From: Planococcus citri
Taxonomy: Eukaryota; Arthropoda; Insecta; Hemiptera; Pseudococcidae
Assembly (NCBI RefSeq): GCF_950023065.1
Contig: NC_088679.1
Coordinates: 47,802,001 to 47,866,000 of the forward strand
Reading direction: 5' to 3'
Length of the DNA: 64,000 nucleotides
Shown: positions 47,701-59,884 of the stretch, piece after piece
Position numbering within the stretch: the first letter of the stretch is position 1
Layout: each line of letters begins with the position of its first letter
The notes under the pieces: model-generated
Seen by the model: only the letters and a program-made list of their open reading frames with translations
Databases searched by the model: none
What the model was told of the DNA's origin: nothing
Translations under genes and position numbers: made by a program

Positions 47701-48692
47701 GTACCTACTGCTCAGTGCTCATGCCTGTCTCTTTACCTTTTGAATATTATCCTACGATGTAAGAATGAGAATAAATCGAAAAAATGATCGTATATAGTAT
47801 ATACTTACCTATCTATTCGTATTAATTACCATACATTTTTTTAAATGAAAAATATCACGATTTAGAAGAAAAGTTTAAATATTAAAACGTTGGTCTTTTC
47901 AAAACATCGGTTTAAATACTTAATCAAAAATTCCTAATTTTAACCACATTTTTCAAGAGTGGGTGCAATGTATTTTTCGGAAAATGTAAAATTTTAACTC
48001 CTCTCAGCAGAAACTCACTTCTTGAGACTGAGAGAGCGATATAGAAACAACTTTACATACTTATTTACTCATGAGTATGATGAGTGGGAACAATTTTTCT
48101 GATGAAAAAATCACCGATGTGAAACTTGTAAGCATCGGTACCTACTTGATTTTCACTTTTTTACCCACTCTAATAATGTTTATTGAAAACTTACTTTTTG
48201 AAATTCAAAAAAACTCGATGGCTGTAAAATGGAAAGACAATTTACTTGGCAATTCTTCAAATTTCGAATCATTTTGCATCCAAGTTGGAAATGTGGCATC
48301 CTATTTTTTGATCGTACGTAGGTAAGGTAAGTGTCAAATTAAAAAAAAAAAAAAAAAATGTGACGGAAAAATCATCGTAAAACTTGTATAGGTACTTAAT
48401 TTTCATTTTTTTACCCCCTCTAATAATGTTGTATTTATTCCTGCTCAAGCTCATAAGTTATAGGTTCATATTAGGCACCTGCTCCTATATGCCTAAATAT
48501 ATGTATGTACCAGAAGCATTCTAAGATGTCAATAAAAGTAGGAACTTCTGTCTATCGCCAATGCACATACATACATTTTACAAACATAGGTATACCTGTA
48601 CTAAGCCTATAGGTAGGTACATCTTGTTTTCCTCTCATAAACTCAATTTCGCTCCCCGTATATCAGGCTATTTCATAAATCCGCTGAATATG
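44740..48692. other. Intergenic DNA without a supported gene
   Basis: AT-rich DNA with the PFDN2 3' UTR at its start. A minus-strand stretch at about 45325-45460 has an acceptor-like TTCAG and an open frame with PPHRLPDPDVRYF, but I do not recognise it and it has no second exon. The other frames are short and simple. TAGGTA-type motifs and a GTAGGT cluster occur throughout. Confidence 0.5.
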
Positions 48693-48694
48693 TA

Positions 48695-51228
48695 ACGTAG
48701 TCGCTCCGGTAATCGGATACTGCAAAAAGTGTACCCAATGATCGGCATACTTCTAATTTGGAAAATAAAATTTGTTGCATCAGCCACAGCATTGTGAGGA
48801 ATATTGTAACTGAATCTACAACCTTTTTTTCATCAAATAAAACAAGCATGGATGATCCAGGATATGGGCAAGTCTTTCAAAATTACACTTTTTAATGGCT
48901 AGTGATGAAATATGATTTTGCTATGTGATTTCATGAGATTAGAAAATTTGATGCCCGCGCATTTTGAAGTTTTTAATTGGAAGTAAATTCATTTTCTAGC
49001 TGGAACTATGTTTTTACCTAATTATCATACCTTTTTCGACATATTTTACACTTGACGTATCATCATTAACACTTCATTTATTATTAATAATCGAAAAATG
49101 AAAAGCCGATTACTACCCGATTCGCGCAAATGGCAAAATATTTTGCCAATGCCACTAGGTGTACTAATGGCAAAAAAAAGGCAATATAATGGCAAAGCTC
49201 CAACCAATGAGAAGACAGCATTTTAACTTTGCCAATGTGGCAAAAGATTAAATTTTGCCAATAAGATTGCCACTGGTGGCAATCTCATTGGTAAATGTTT
49301 TGCCACCGTTTTGCCACTAGTGACAATTTAATTGGCAATTATTTTGCCTCTGTTTTACCACTGCTGGCAATCTCATTGGCAATTATTTTGCCAATGATTT
49401 TGCCACTCAGTGGCAATCCTATGGCAATTGATGTAGGTACCTGTAAAGAACACATTTGAAATTTGAAAATCGTTTATTTTAACGGTCAAAGTTGCAGGGA
49501 ATGATGCAATTAATGTCTGAAGTCGAAAATCAATCTGTACCTAATTATATGTACCTGTATACATTCATTGTAGCATTAGTACCATATGCTTTGTTTTATC
49601 TTGTTGTAAGTAGGTACACGCATATTATGTAATTTGGTTTTCAAGTGATTCAGACGTTGTTACAGTATTGTTTTCATTAGACTATCATTATGGAAACTGC
49701 ATAATCTAAAGACTTGGCTGGTACATGGTGAGCATAAATACACCCAAGTTATGATACCTACCAGATGATGTGATTTCCTCAACGATCACTGTAACATAAC
49801 GTCTGAATCACTTGCAATCAATTCGCAAAATACATACGTGCATAGGTATAGGAAGTTACAAATACCCACACCAAGATAAAACAAAAGTCATGGTACCTAT
49901 CCCATGATAGATGTATACAGATGTATGGTACTTACCGATTCATCTTCGACTTCCAGACGACATTTTCACGCATCAATTATAACCAAATTTCTGTACAACG
50001 TGTTCACTACTTCACCATCAACTGAAAACTGAACCAAAGTATGAAGTAACCAACGAGGCAGAGTAGAACATGCGCTCGACTCTGCCTAATCTCATCTTAT
50101 CTTCCCCACTTCTGCGAATAGATTATTTTTTGAAATTTAACGGACAAAGTTTTGTCACTATTGGCAAAATATTGTAAACGTTGGCAAAATTTTGTCAAAA
50201 CTAGCATAAGCAGAGTGTAATCTGTATTGTAGCAAGTTTTCAAAATTGCCATCACTGGCATTTTCGTCTGGTTTTCATTTCAATTTGAGCTTTACCACTC
50301 TTTTGCCAAGAATGGCAAAAAAAAGTGCCAATCAAATTGCCACTGCGCGAATCGGGTAGTACTTGAAACGAAATGCTTGGCCCAATGATCGGAATACTGC
50401 CGATTATTGGAGCATTGTTTTCATAATAGAAATTCATTTAATCGGAGTTAATTAAATGTTTTTCCAATGCTGTAAATTTAAAATGATTTGTATTTATGAG
50501 ATGAAATAGTATACCAGTGATCGGCACAAATTTACTCAACACTTACAATAATAAAGTTGATTAAATTTTTGCCGATGACTGGTACGCCGATTACTGGAAC
50601 AGTAGTTTACATTGAAATTTGAAAAAAATGAAAAAAAAACTGCCTTCACAAGCCACTTCCAAAGAGTGGATTTTGTACAATAAAAAAAAAGAAGAATCAA
50701 AATTTTAAAAGCTCAAGAAATTGAAAATAATAACAGGACAGAATTGAGGCTAAAAAAAAAACACGGAAATAAAAAAAAAGATTAAAAAAAAAGGTGCTAA
50801 TAAGCTGGAAGCAAAGAAGAAAAAATTAGAGGAAAACCTCAAATCGAAAGAAAATGTTGAACAAACAAAAAAAGCTAAAAAGGACACTCAGCTAATATCC
50901 CCCAGAAGTCTCAAAAGTTGCTCAAAAACTTCTTGAACATAAAATTCCCATGTCCGATTACTGGAGCAATTTTGCCGATCATAGGAACATTTTTGTCGAT
51001 TATAGGTACAAGCACAATTTTTAGAAATGGAAAATAAAAATTCAATTATTCAATAGTTATTATCACAAAAACGTATTGGAATTTTTTTTTAGGAAACAGA
51101 AATGGTTACTCTACACAAAAAAAAATTCAAATTGTTAAAATATATTGTTCATTCTACATAATCTGCTGCCAAAGTCTGATTTTTACATTTCAAAGATTGC
51201 ACTATGCCGATTATTGGGGCGACTACGT
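48695..51228. mobile_element. TA-flanked inverted-repeat element, outer
   Basis: The inverted ends are ACGTAGTCGCTCCGGTAATC (left) and GATTATTGGGGCGACTACGT (right), each next to a TA (48693-48694 and 51229-51230). The body has many GCCGATTACTGG/CCGATCATTGG-like repeats in both orientations. TA duplications are usual for Tc1/mariner-like elements. No transposase is seen, and a second TA-flanked element is nested inside. Without it the outer element is about 1.3 kb. Confidence 0.65.
49113..50359. mobile_element. TA-flanked inverted-repeat element with TGGCAAAAT motifs, nested
   Basis: Ends CTACCCGATTCGCGCA and TGCGCGAATCGGGTAG form a perfect 16-base inverted repeat, each next to a TA (49111-49112 and 50360-50361). 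The body contains dozens of TGGCAAAAT/ATTTTGCCA motifs, dense near both ends, and an internal inverted pair around AAGTGATTCAGACGTTGTTACAG (about 49644) and CTGTAACATAACGTCTGAATCACTT (about 49789). No coding sequence. Confidence 0.8.
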
Positions 51229-54200
51229 TAACAATATTATTAAACTTTTCTCTCTCTTTCTCGTTGTTGTTGCGTATACTTTTTGCTTTTAATCCGCCCA
51301 TTATTGAATAAATCACGCAACTCGCAACGAATCTCAGTACAAATGTAAACCATATAGGAATATTCCATTTAGTTGTTACCTCATCTTTTATACTTGAATT
51401 TCTCCCTTACTTTATATTCTCGGCAAGCATGGATTTTTTCCATCAATGATTATACCTAACCATGCTACCCCCTTTTGATTTCGACCTCACGCCTCTATAC
51501 CTGCGGTGTTTTTTAGCGGATAATCGGCTTAATCTGTATTAGCCTTCTGATTCAACCTTTTTTGAAGAATTGTTTGTTATAAATTTAATTGGCTTAAGGT
51601 ATGAGATACATTCATCTCACCTATAGATGTAACATTGTTGAAAACGTCAGGTTTACATATGTATTAAAAATTTCCTAAGTTGAATGCATAAACATATTAT
51701 GTGATACCTACCAACTTCATTAAAACAATTTTTGCGTTTGAAAAATTGGAATCACGCGTTTGAGGTCCGAATAAAAACATGTGTACTTAATACATATTAT
51801 CACATGCAAATACTTTTTCTTATATTTATAGGTACATATATTGTCGCAGGAATCAGGGACCAAGTTAACTATACGTATTAGGTAAGTATTCACTAAGAAA
51901 ATCTCATGTCCGAAAGTGAAAACTTGAGATTTCGTAAATATTCGAATGAAGGCGCCCTCTCCTTACTCTCTAAATCTGTGAAACAGTCAAATTTTACTGT
52001 TTCAAGAAGGCAAAATGCCGTCACTGGGATAAACAGTGAAAAAGTGCTGCTAAAATCAGTTCTTTATAATTTTTTTGACTACTGCCCATAGTAGTTTTTG
52101 ATTGATAGGTATAGATACAGTAAATAATTCATTTTTGACTGATCAGTTCAGTAAATTATATACTGAAAATTCAGTCAAAAACTACTGTTTTTAAGAAGTC
52201 AGAATATCGCAGCTAGCTAAGCAGTGAAATTTGACTGTTTCAAATTCGGAGAGTGCAGCACAAGGCACATGAAAATAAAGGTTCATAGGTATAAACGGAA
52301 TTTACTTAGGTACTTCAAATGGAAAACAAATCAACGAAATGGAATAAACTACAACATTGGATTCGAAAGTATATATAGGCACCGGCACGAAAATAAAATT
52401 AATTTAAAATGCATACCTATTATAATTTTTTAAAGGTTTTAGAATACATAGTTTTTTGCCACAATAAAACCATTTTTGGAGGAGAGATGAGTAGGTAGCT
52501 TTGAAAATACTTAGTCCTTGAAGTTTTTGAAAGTTATGTACCACTTCAAAAAAGTCTGAAAAATTGTTGTATTTTGATTTTTTGGATAAGGGGAGGGGAG
52601 GAGTATTCGACAAAAAATTGTTGGGAGACCTCAAAAATTTGAGGAAAAATTTTGGATTCTTGATTTGAACCATCACTTTTCTACCGGAGTTTTAAAATCT
52701 ATAATTTACATCGAAAATTCAAACGATAGTTCTTTCGAAATTTTTGTTTCATTTTTAGGTTATTTACACAACATTTGATTGGGTTCAAAATCGTAATTAC
52801 CTACCTACATATTTTAATAAATTGTGCATCATGTAAAACTCCTCGAAAGCTGAAAAAAAAAAATCAAAAACGATTTTCTTACTTCTAATGCAAGTAAATG
52901 TACCTAACTGTGATCAATTAGATATCACAAAAAAAATTCAAAAAAACATTTTTTTTTTAAATTTTAAATGAGAATTTTGACATTTGAAACTTCTTTCGTA
53001 GAAAAATGATGGGTTTAGCCAGAATCAACATTTTTCCTGCAGTCTTTTCAAGTCCCCTTCCCATACAAATTTTTATCAAATCCCCTCCAATTTTTTTTCC
53101 AAGTCCAAGTCAAAGACGGTCCATCTTATTGGTAACCCACGTGCTCGTATAATAGGGCTCTTCGGCCTTGAGCTAATGTTCTTAAGATTCGTATTATTCT
53201 CGAATTCCCGTTTATTTTGGTGTTGTACTCGTATTATGAAAATTCAAATCACAGTAGGGATGGCAATTTGAAATATAAAACTTTTGGCTTCAGCTTTTAG
53301 CTTCTAAAAAATATATAAAACTTCAGCGTTAGCTTTAGGCTTTTTAAATTCGGCCGTTGGCCTTTCAAAAATCCTTGGCTTTTAGCTCTCTATACTTAAC
53401 TTTCAAATTTTCGTATGTTTTTCATGAAAAAAATGAGAGAAGCCTATTGCGATACTTAGGTACCTACTAATCATTTTTTAACAAAAATTTGACTTGAAAC
53501 AAAAAAATAAAAAAATTGAAATTGAGACCGAACCAGATTAATAATACCAGAAAGCTCAAAGAAAGTTAAAAAGTAAAGCTTTTGGCCAATTTTTAGCTTT
53601 TCAATCGCACAGCTTGACAAAGCTTTTGGCTTTCAAAAATCCTTAAAAATCATCAGCTTTCGGCTTTTAGCTTTCGGCTAGGCTTCCATCTCCAGAAAAT
53701 TGTCGTCCATTACTCTGTTTCTTTGCGGTTTTTTACTTTTCATAGCTAACGTGAGTATAATTATATGTTCCTACCTACCTACCTACCTACTTCATTCTTA
53801 ATTTTGATTACTAGGTAAGTAAATAAATTTTGGATCTTGTAGACATATCCAGTTAAGTAAGTATACAAACAAAAATCGAAATTTAAAATTCACAAAATCT
53901 AGTGTTGTCTTTCAAAATTTGTTGAAAAGGTTTTTGCCATAAATTTTTTTTTACATTTCATGAAAATGAAGACTGCGTTTGGAAAAATGTTGAATATACT
54001 TACTTAGGTACTAATTTACGCTGTAAAATACCCCTGGCAAAATGGGGACTCAGAACATCATGCTCCTCAACGAAGCCCCCGCCTCCCCTCAATGGCATCG
54101 GTTTTTAATAATGGAAATGCGAAGATAGATAGCATGCAATGACAGTAAGAAAACAGTGTTATAGGTACCTACTCGCAAGTGTTTTTTTCGTATTGACATT

Positions 54201-54805
54201 GAATGTAATAAATGAAGTTCTTTTCAACCCCAAAGCTTCATGAGCTGGTCCATATAGTCTGTAGGTAGTATACCTATTGATTAATTCCACACAGCTAGGA
54301 ACCATTCCCTGAAGTCGAAATCCTATTCATCATAGTAAGCACCTATTAGTTAGATTGTTATTCAATCTGAAATAATTTCGGTAATGTCTATACCTATTTT
54401 TCTTGGAAAAATCCCTGATTACCAGCCTACTCGTGCGATGTGTATAATGCCTAATTGCCTGAAACGAAATTAGGCAACTCAAGTATATAGGCATGTTTCT
54501 CGATACTAAATGAAAATAGTATAGGTACGTAAATGTACCGCAATCTCGGCAACACCCGCCACAATTCAATCAGAAATTTGACGTATACGTGCTTGCTTAC
54601 CATGCTACACATATTGTACCTACCCACATCGTGAAAAGCTGATTTGAAGAGGGTACGCGTGCCAAACACTACACGCCGAACATGGCAACTCTTCGCTAAT
54701 TACATGCCATTAAGAATCATTCCAACAGGGTAAACGTTCTGTTTTTCGTCGAGGATGCAAATACTGAGTAAGTATCGGATTCGGATAGTACGCGGATGGT
54801 GGAAA
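51229..54805. other. Intergenic repeats, no gene
   Basis: No gene is supported. Positions 53270-53700 are a degenerate low-complexity run of GGCTTTTAGCTT motifs, starting at TAGGGATGGCAA and ending near TTCCATCTC, possibly an old MITE. Positions 53770-53790 are a (CTAC)n microsatellite. One small inverted-repeat candidate (51965-52256) is listed separately. Confidence 0.5.
51965..52256. repeat. Possible small MITE (about 290 bp)
   Basis: Left ACTCTCTAAATCTGTGAAAC with AGTCAAATTTTACTG matches the reverse complement of the right CAGTGAAATTTGACTGTTTC with AAATTCGGAGAGT. The arms are about 35 bases. Further CAGTCAAA/TTTGACTG pairs lie inside. No target duplication was found. Confidence 0.45.
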
Positions 54806-56049
54806 GGAAAGGGTCAACATCTATAAACTGAAAGAGGTTACATCAAAACCGTTTTACGTGAAAAAACGGGGCGACACCGTCTCTCTTGCCGTACCAGGCG
54901 TATGACGTCACTTGGAAGCAGATCCCGTCTTGGTAAAATGACGATAGAATGATATTTTACGGGTTTTCAATTTTTTGCCAAAACAAAGGGGTTTAGGTAA
55001 AATTTTATCAGAACATAATTTAAAGGTGTTGTGATTTACTATAGATTGGTATTAATTTCATCAGATTTTGCGCAGTAATGACGATTTTACAAATATTTTT
55101 ATTTTTGGATTCATGGATGCGAAGTTTAAAGTGAAATTAGGTATCTACTCAGAATTTCCAGTGAACACATAGATAGGTATTTTAAAAAATCAAAATGTTC
55201 AGCGTCTTGTGCTCTTTAATTTAATATGATTTTTTTATTCTTGCAAGACGTTTTCCCCAATGACAAAATCCCAATTTTTTTCATCCCGAACCCATTTACC
55301 CGAAAGATACACCCAAAAATTGAAAGAATTTTTTTTTACAAATTGTATATTTTTTAATGTTATAGAGACTTGAAAAAACCATCATTCGAATTCTAAAATT
55401 TTTAAAGTCAAAAAATAAACTAAGTACATACTCGTCCTCATATAAAAAAAACTCGTTTTCATGCCTCTTGAATTATACAAATTTTCAGACGCTTTCATCC
55501 TCGCTTCGCTCGAGCCTGCTCTCATTTCTTTTTCAAAACTTCTTCAAAAAAACATCATTCCAATTCTAAAATTTAAAAAACCAAAAAATAAACTTCTTGG
55601 TTGTATATTAAAATTTTAAAAAAATTTCAATAGCTCTCGCTCTCACTTTGCTTGGGCCAATTTGTTTCTCATCTTAGAAAAAAAATTCATATTTGTGATT
55701 TGAGGCCTCCAAAAATCCAAAAAAGACAAAAAAATTTCATAAGTTACCAACTTATATGAATATTGTAACAATTATTGGTAAAATCGATGTTTTCTACCAC
55801 ATCAATCCACAAATTTTCATTCGACTACCATCCCCCTCTCAAATACCTCAAAGAAGCTTCTACTTTAGAAATGGGGCCCAACGTGGTTTAAGATATACAA
55901 GAGTAGGCATTCCGGATGTTGGTGTTTGGGTTAGAGGTTCGGGGGTTCGGGTACATGAATTCGGGCTAAACAAAATCGGGATTTTGTCATTCGGGAAAGT
56001 GGATTCGGGAAAATGTCTGGTAATCCAAGTTCAAAAGTTCTTGTGCTTA

Positions 56050-56848
56050 CAAGGGAGTTGCCCCAGGTGAGATTCACCGATTTCAACGATTCTTGCATCA
56101 TTGGATAGAGGACATCGAACATAGCCTAACCCCGAATTTTCAGCTGCTGAAGTTGATCGATATTTCAGCCTTCCAGGGTAATTTTTCGATTTTCATATTG
56201 TAATTTTGAAAAAAATCGAAAAATTACCCTGGAAGCCTGAAATATTAACTTCAGCAGCTGAAAATTTCACCGTGGGCTAGTCTTATCATATGTATTGAAA
56301 TTCCCAAATAACATGGAAGGTTTCGGTATGCGACCTCCGCCGACCATTTTTGCCCAATTTTTCAAAATTTCCATATGAAAATCAAAAAATCACACTGGAC
56401 GGCTGAAATATCAACTTCAGCAGCTGAAAATTTCATCGTGTGCTAGTCTTATCATATGTATGGAAATGCCCAAACAATATGGACGGTTTTGGTATGCGAC
56501 CTCCGTCGACTATTTTTGGCCAATTTTTCAAAATTTCTATATGAAAATCAAAAAATCACCCTGGAAGCTTGAAATATCAACTTCAACAGTTGAAAATTTC
56601 AACATGGGCTAGTCTCATCATATGTATTGAAATGCCCAAATAATATGGAAGGTTTTGGTATGCGACCATCGCCGACCATTTTGCCCAATTTTCAAAATTG
56701 CCATGTGAAAATCGAAAAATCACCCTGGAAGGCTGAAATATCAACTTCAGCAGCTGAAAATTTTGTGGTTGACTATGTTCGATGTCCTCTATCCAATGGT
56801 GCAAGAATCATTGAAATCGGTGCATGTCACCATGGGGCACCTCCCTTG
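56050..56848. mobile_element. Nested element with TTA duplication (PIF/Harbinger-like) and internal tandem repeat
   Basis: Inverted ends CAAGGGAGTTGCCCCA and TGGGGCACCTCCCTTG extend inward for about 70 bases in all (GGATAGAGGACATCGAACATA on the left pairs with TATGTTCGATGTCCTCTATCC on the right). A TTA flanks each side (56047-56049 and 56849-56851), as is usual for PIF/Harbinger. The middle holds about three and a half tandem units of about 165-170 bases around CTGAAATATCAACTTCAGCA. No transposase is seen. Confidence 0.68.
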
Positions 56849-57399
56849 TTAGATGTAGGTAAGTAGTTCAAAGTTGTATAACATGCTATACACGCAGGTA
56901 GGTATACTTATGGTATTAAATGCCACTTGACTTGAAATTTACTCAAAATTTTTAGTGAGCATGCACATCAGTGAATGTCAACCACTATGTATTTATTGCC
57001 CAAAATTCAATGAAATGTACATTAAGATATGCCGCAATCGATACCTAGTAAATTTTAATATCTTTAAATTATGTTCTAATAAAATTTCACCCAAACCCCT
57101 TCGTTTTGCCAAAAAAATTGAAAAACGCAAATTCTGTAATATGCAATAAGTGTTGCAGAAATGCAGACATAGCTTAAAGCTTACCCAACTTTCCAGTTTC
57201 TTCCAGATGACGTCACATCATCCGATAGATGATTTCAAAAAATAGCTATGTAGAATGTAATGTACCTATCTTCTTTTTGCTGGTGTAACCTCTTTCAGTA
57301 AGGCTACTATAAACTTCATTGCCCATCCAAGAAATGGATAAACATGTTATCTTATCATAGTATGCATACAATTATGCATGTATAAAATGCAACTTTTTC

Positions 57400-58440
57400 G
57401 ATTGTTCGCGGGTTCGGATGAACTTTCATGTGGTCTCAAATTAAAGACGATGAAATTCCCTATCGATTGGTGTTAAATTTTTATCATTTCGCGTAAAAAT
57501 GACGATTTTATGAATACTTTTATTTTACTGATTTTTGCATACTACGTACGTCATCTTTAAACTGAAAATACTCGAAATTTTCAGTGGACACATAGGTATT
57601 TGAGTACAGCAAAATGTTCGTGATTTTATCCTCTTTAAAATGAGCTATTACCGAAAGCTCTACATGCAACCGTTCAAAAGTTTTCGAAGTTTTAAGTTGC
57701 GAAAACAAGCTGCGGATGGTAAGTATTGAACTTTGAACTAACATTATACTCGAAATTTTCAGTGGACACATAGGTATTTTAATACATCAAAATGTTCGTC
57801 ATTTTATCCTCTTTAAAATGGCTGTTTACCGAAAGCTCTACCTTCAACCGTTCAAAAGTTTTTGAACTTCAAAGTTGCGAAAAGTGGTTACTGGTCAAAA
57901 CTATAACTTACTGATAACACATGATAACCATAATAACACAATTTGACCACTTTCCGCAACTTTGAAGTTCAAAAACTTTTGAACGGTTGAAGGTAGAGCT
58001 TTCGGTAAACAGCCATTTTAAAGAGGATAAAATGACGAACATTTTGATGTATTAAAATACCTATGTGTCCACTGAAAATTTCGAGTAATGTTAGTTCAAA
58101 GTTCAATACTTACCATCCGCAGCTTGTTTTCGCAACTTAAAACTTCGAAAACTTTTGAACGGTTGCATGTAGAGCTTTCGGTAATAGCTCATTTTAAAGA
58201 GGATAAAATCACGAACATTTTGCTGTACTCAAATACCTATGTGTCCACTGAAAATTTCGAGTATTTTCAGTTTAAAGATGACGTACGTAGTATGCAAAAA
58301 TCAGTAAAATAAAAGTATTCATAAAATCGTCATTTTTACGCGAAATGATAAAAATTTAACACCAATCGATAGGGAATTTCATCGTCTTTAATGTGAGACC
58401 ACATGAAAGTTCACCCGAACTCGCGAACAATCAAAAAAAT
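57400..58440. repeat. Long palindrome inside the 3.7-kb element
   Basis: Arms of about 490 bases (57400-57890 and about 57950-58440) pair almost perfectly around a spacer of about 60 bases. Each arm itself holds two related units starting with TACTCGAAATTTTCAGTGGA (in the left arm near 57572 and 57747). A diverged copy of the same sequence occurs near 55020-55220. This accounts for the matching open frames on opposite strands at 57520-57771 and 58088-58312. Confidence 0.82.
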
Positions 58441-58566
58441 TACATTTTTTATATGGAAAGTTATATGCATACAGAACAGATGCATTCTAATGTTGTTGTG
58501 TTCAAGGTTGGATGGAAGATGTCGGCTGTCCTTACCTCTTTCAGTTCATAGACGTTGGGAAAGGGT

Positions 58567-59177
58567 ACGTGGCATCGGCGGCGTAGTTGGCTAGAGCGGT
58601 ATAGTGGCTTAGTGTTTTGCAGGGACAGTGGGGTGAATATCGTTGTTTATCTATCCCCACTGCTGGCGACGATGCGAATCTCAGTTTACTTGCAGGTTGT
58701 GGATATCAGCACCTATGAAATGTATACCCTTACTCTGTAATATCTGGCCCGTGATTGGCGGTAGCCATAGTAACCGAGACGATCAGCCAATCGAGGCGTG
58801 TCTCGTTTATGATGATCCGGGTAGCGGTAACAGACGGATATTATAAGCAGTATTGTTTTGTTATGTATCCGACAGTGATCTGTTCTCCTCGTCCGTACCT
58901 ACCTCGTATTTCGGATATTGCTTTGAAAATCGGCGCTAGTATCGCAAATTTTCGCTCCCTTTTTTCGCAAGAAAATTTATAGCAGCCTAGTTAACATATA
59001 CGACCAAAGTCTCCAGCTCGGAGTTTTATGTCTTGAGAGGAAATTTTTCACACCTTTTTTTTGGGGCGCTTAGTGATTTTGTATCTCGCGTGTAATGCAG
59101 CGTTTTACGATGACTTCGAAATTCGTATCGAATTAAGTTTTCAAGTGCGTCGTGTTGTACATAAAATTTTCGAACCA
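58567..59177 (+). promoter_or_regulatory. Likely Optix promoter and 5' UTR
   Basis: This stretch is GC-richer than its surroundings. It contains ATTGG/CCAAT boxes (GATTGGCGG near 58753, AGCCAATCG near 58785) and a TATA-like ATATTATAAGC at about 58838. A start of transcription near 58870 would fit. The open frames in this stretch look like shadows of base composition. Use of these elements is inferred. Confidence 0.4.
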
Positions 59178-59884
59178 ATGGCTCTGGGCCTAGGGCCAGC
59201 GATCAGTTCAATGCCGGTTAAATGTGAATCAGTGATAGTGGACAGTGCATCGCCACCACCGGTTAATGTCAAACAACCCCCTAGAATTGTACCCCCTGTG
59301 ATGCCTAGTCCGGTTTTCGCGTTACCCACATTGAATTTCACCGTTTCCCAAGTGGCTGCCGTATGCGAAACCCTCGAAGAAAGCGGAGATATCGAAAGAT
59401 TAGCCAGGTTTTTGTGGTCTTTACCCGTAGCTCATCCAAATATTAGTGAATTAAATAAAAGCGAAGCTGTCTTAAGAGCTAGAGCCATAGTTTCCTTCCA
59501 TAGTGGACAATTTCGAGAAATGTACAATATTCTGGAGCACAATAAATTTACAAAAGATTCTCACGGTAAATTGCAGGCTATGTGGTTAGAAGCTCATTAT
59601 CAAGAAGCAGAAAAATTACGCGGAAGACCACTGGGACCAGTTGATAAATACAGGGTTAGAAAGAAATTTCCACTGCCGAGGACCATTTGGGATGGAGAAC
59701 AAAAAACACACTGTTTTAAAGAACGAACCAGAAGTTTACTTAGAGAGTGGTATTTACAAGATCCTTATCCAAATCCTACAAAGAAAAGAGAACTAGCTCA
59801 AGCTACAGGACTTACTCCTACACAAGTTGGAAATTGGTTCAAGAATAGAAGACAACGTGATAGAGCAGCCGCCGCTAAAAACAG
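59178..59884 (+). CDS. Optix: Optix (Six3/Six6-class homeobox), first coding exon, partial
   Basis: The exon gives 235 residues plus two bases of a split codon. A SIX domain spans about 52-165 (TLNFTVSQVAAVCETLEE, DIERLARFLWSLPV, KLQAMWLEAHYQEAEKLRGR). A homeodomain spans about 166-226, with WFKNRRQRDR. VDKYRVRKKFPLPRTIWDGEQ and the homeodomain match the Six3/6/Optix class, not Six1/2 or Six4/5. The N-terminus is short and Pro-rich. Optix is a nuclear transcription factor for eye and anterior head development and, in butterflies, wing colour. The exon probably ends at AAAAACAG|GTTGGT, the point where the class has an intron after AAAAKN; the donor is not strong. Reading on would add 58 unrelated residues to a stop at 60056. 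I found no later exon in the remaining 4 kb. Confidence 0.93.

Larger units (their letters stand above)
54815..58557. mobile_element. Large inverted-repeat element with 9-base target duplication (MULE-like)
   Basis: The ends CAACATCTATAAACTGAAAG and CTTTCAGTTCATAGACGTTG are inverted repeats of at least 27 bases with a few mismatches. A perfect 9-base direct repeat GGAAAGGGT flanks them (54806-54814 and 58558-58566). A 9-base duplication with long inverted ends suggests Mutator-like elements; the class is inference. No transposase is visible. It contains a nested TTA-flanked element and a long palindrome. CTCGCTTCGCTCG motifs occur near 55501. A third copy of the end motif (ACCTCTTTCAG near 57292) lies inside. 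The element ends about 620 bases upstream of the Optix start codon. Confidence 0.72.

Noticed and set aside
57520..58312. Identical-looking frames on opposite strands (57520-57771 and 58088-58312)
   Set aside because: They are the two arms of a palindrome; the identity reflects the inverted repeat, not a gene pair.
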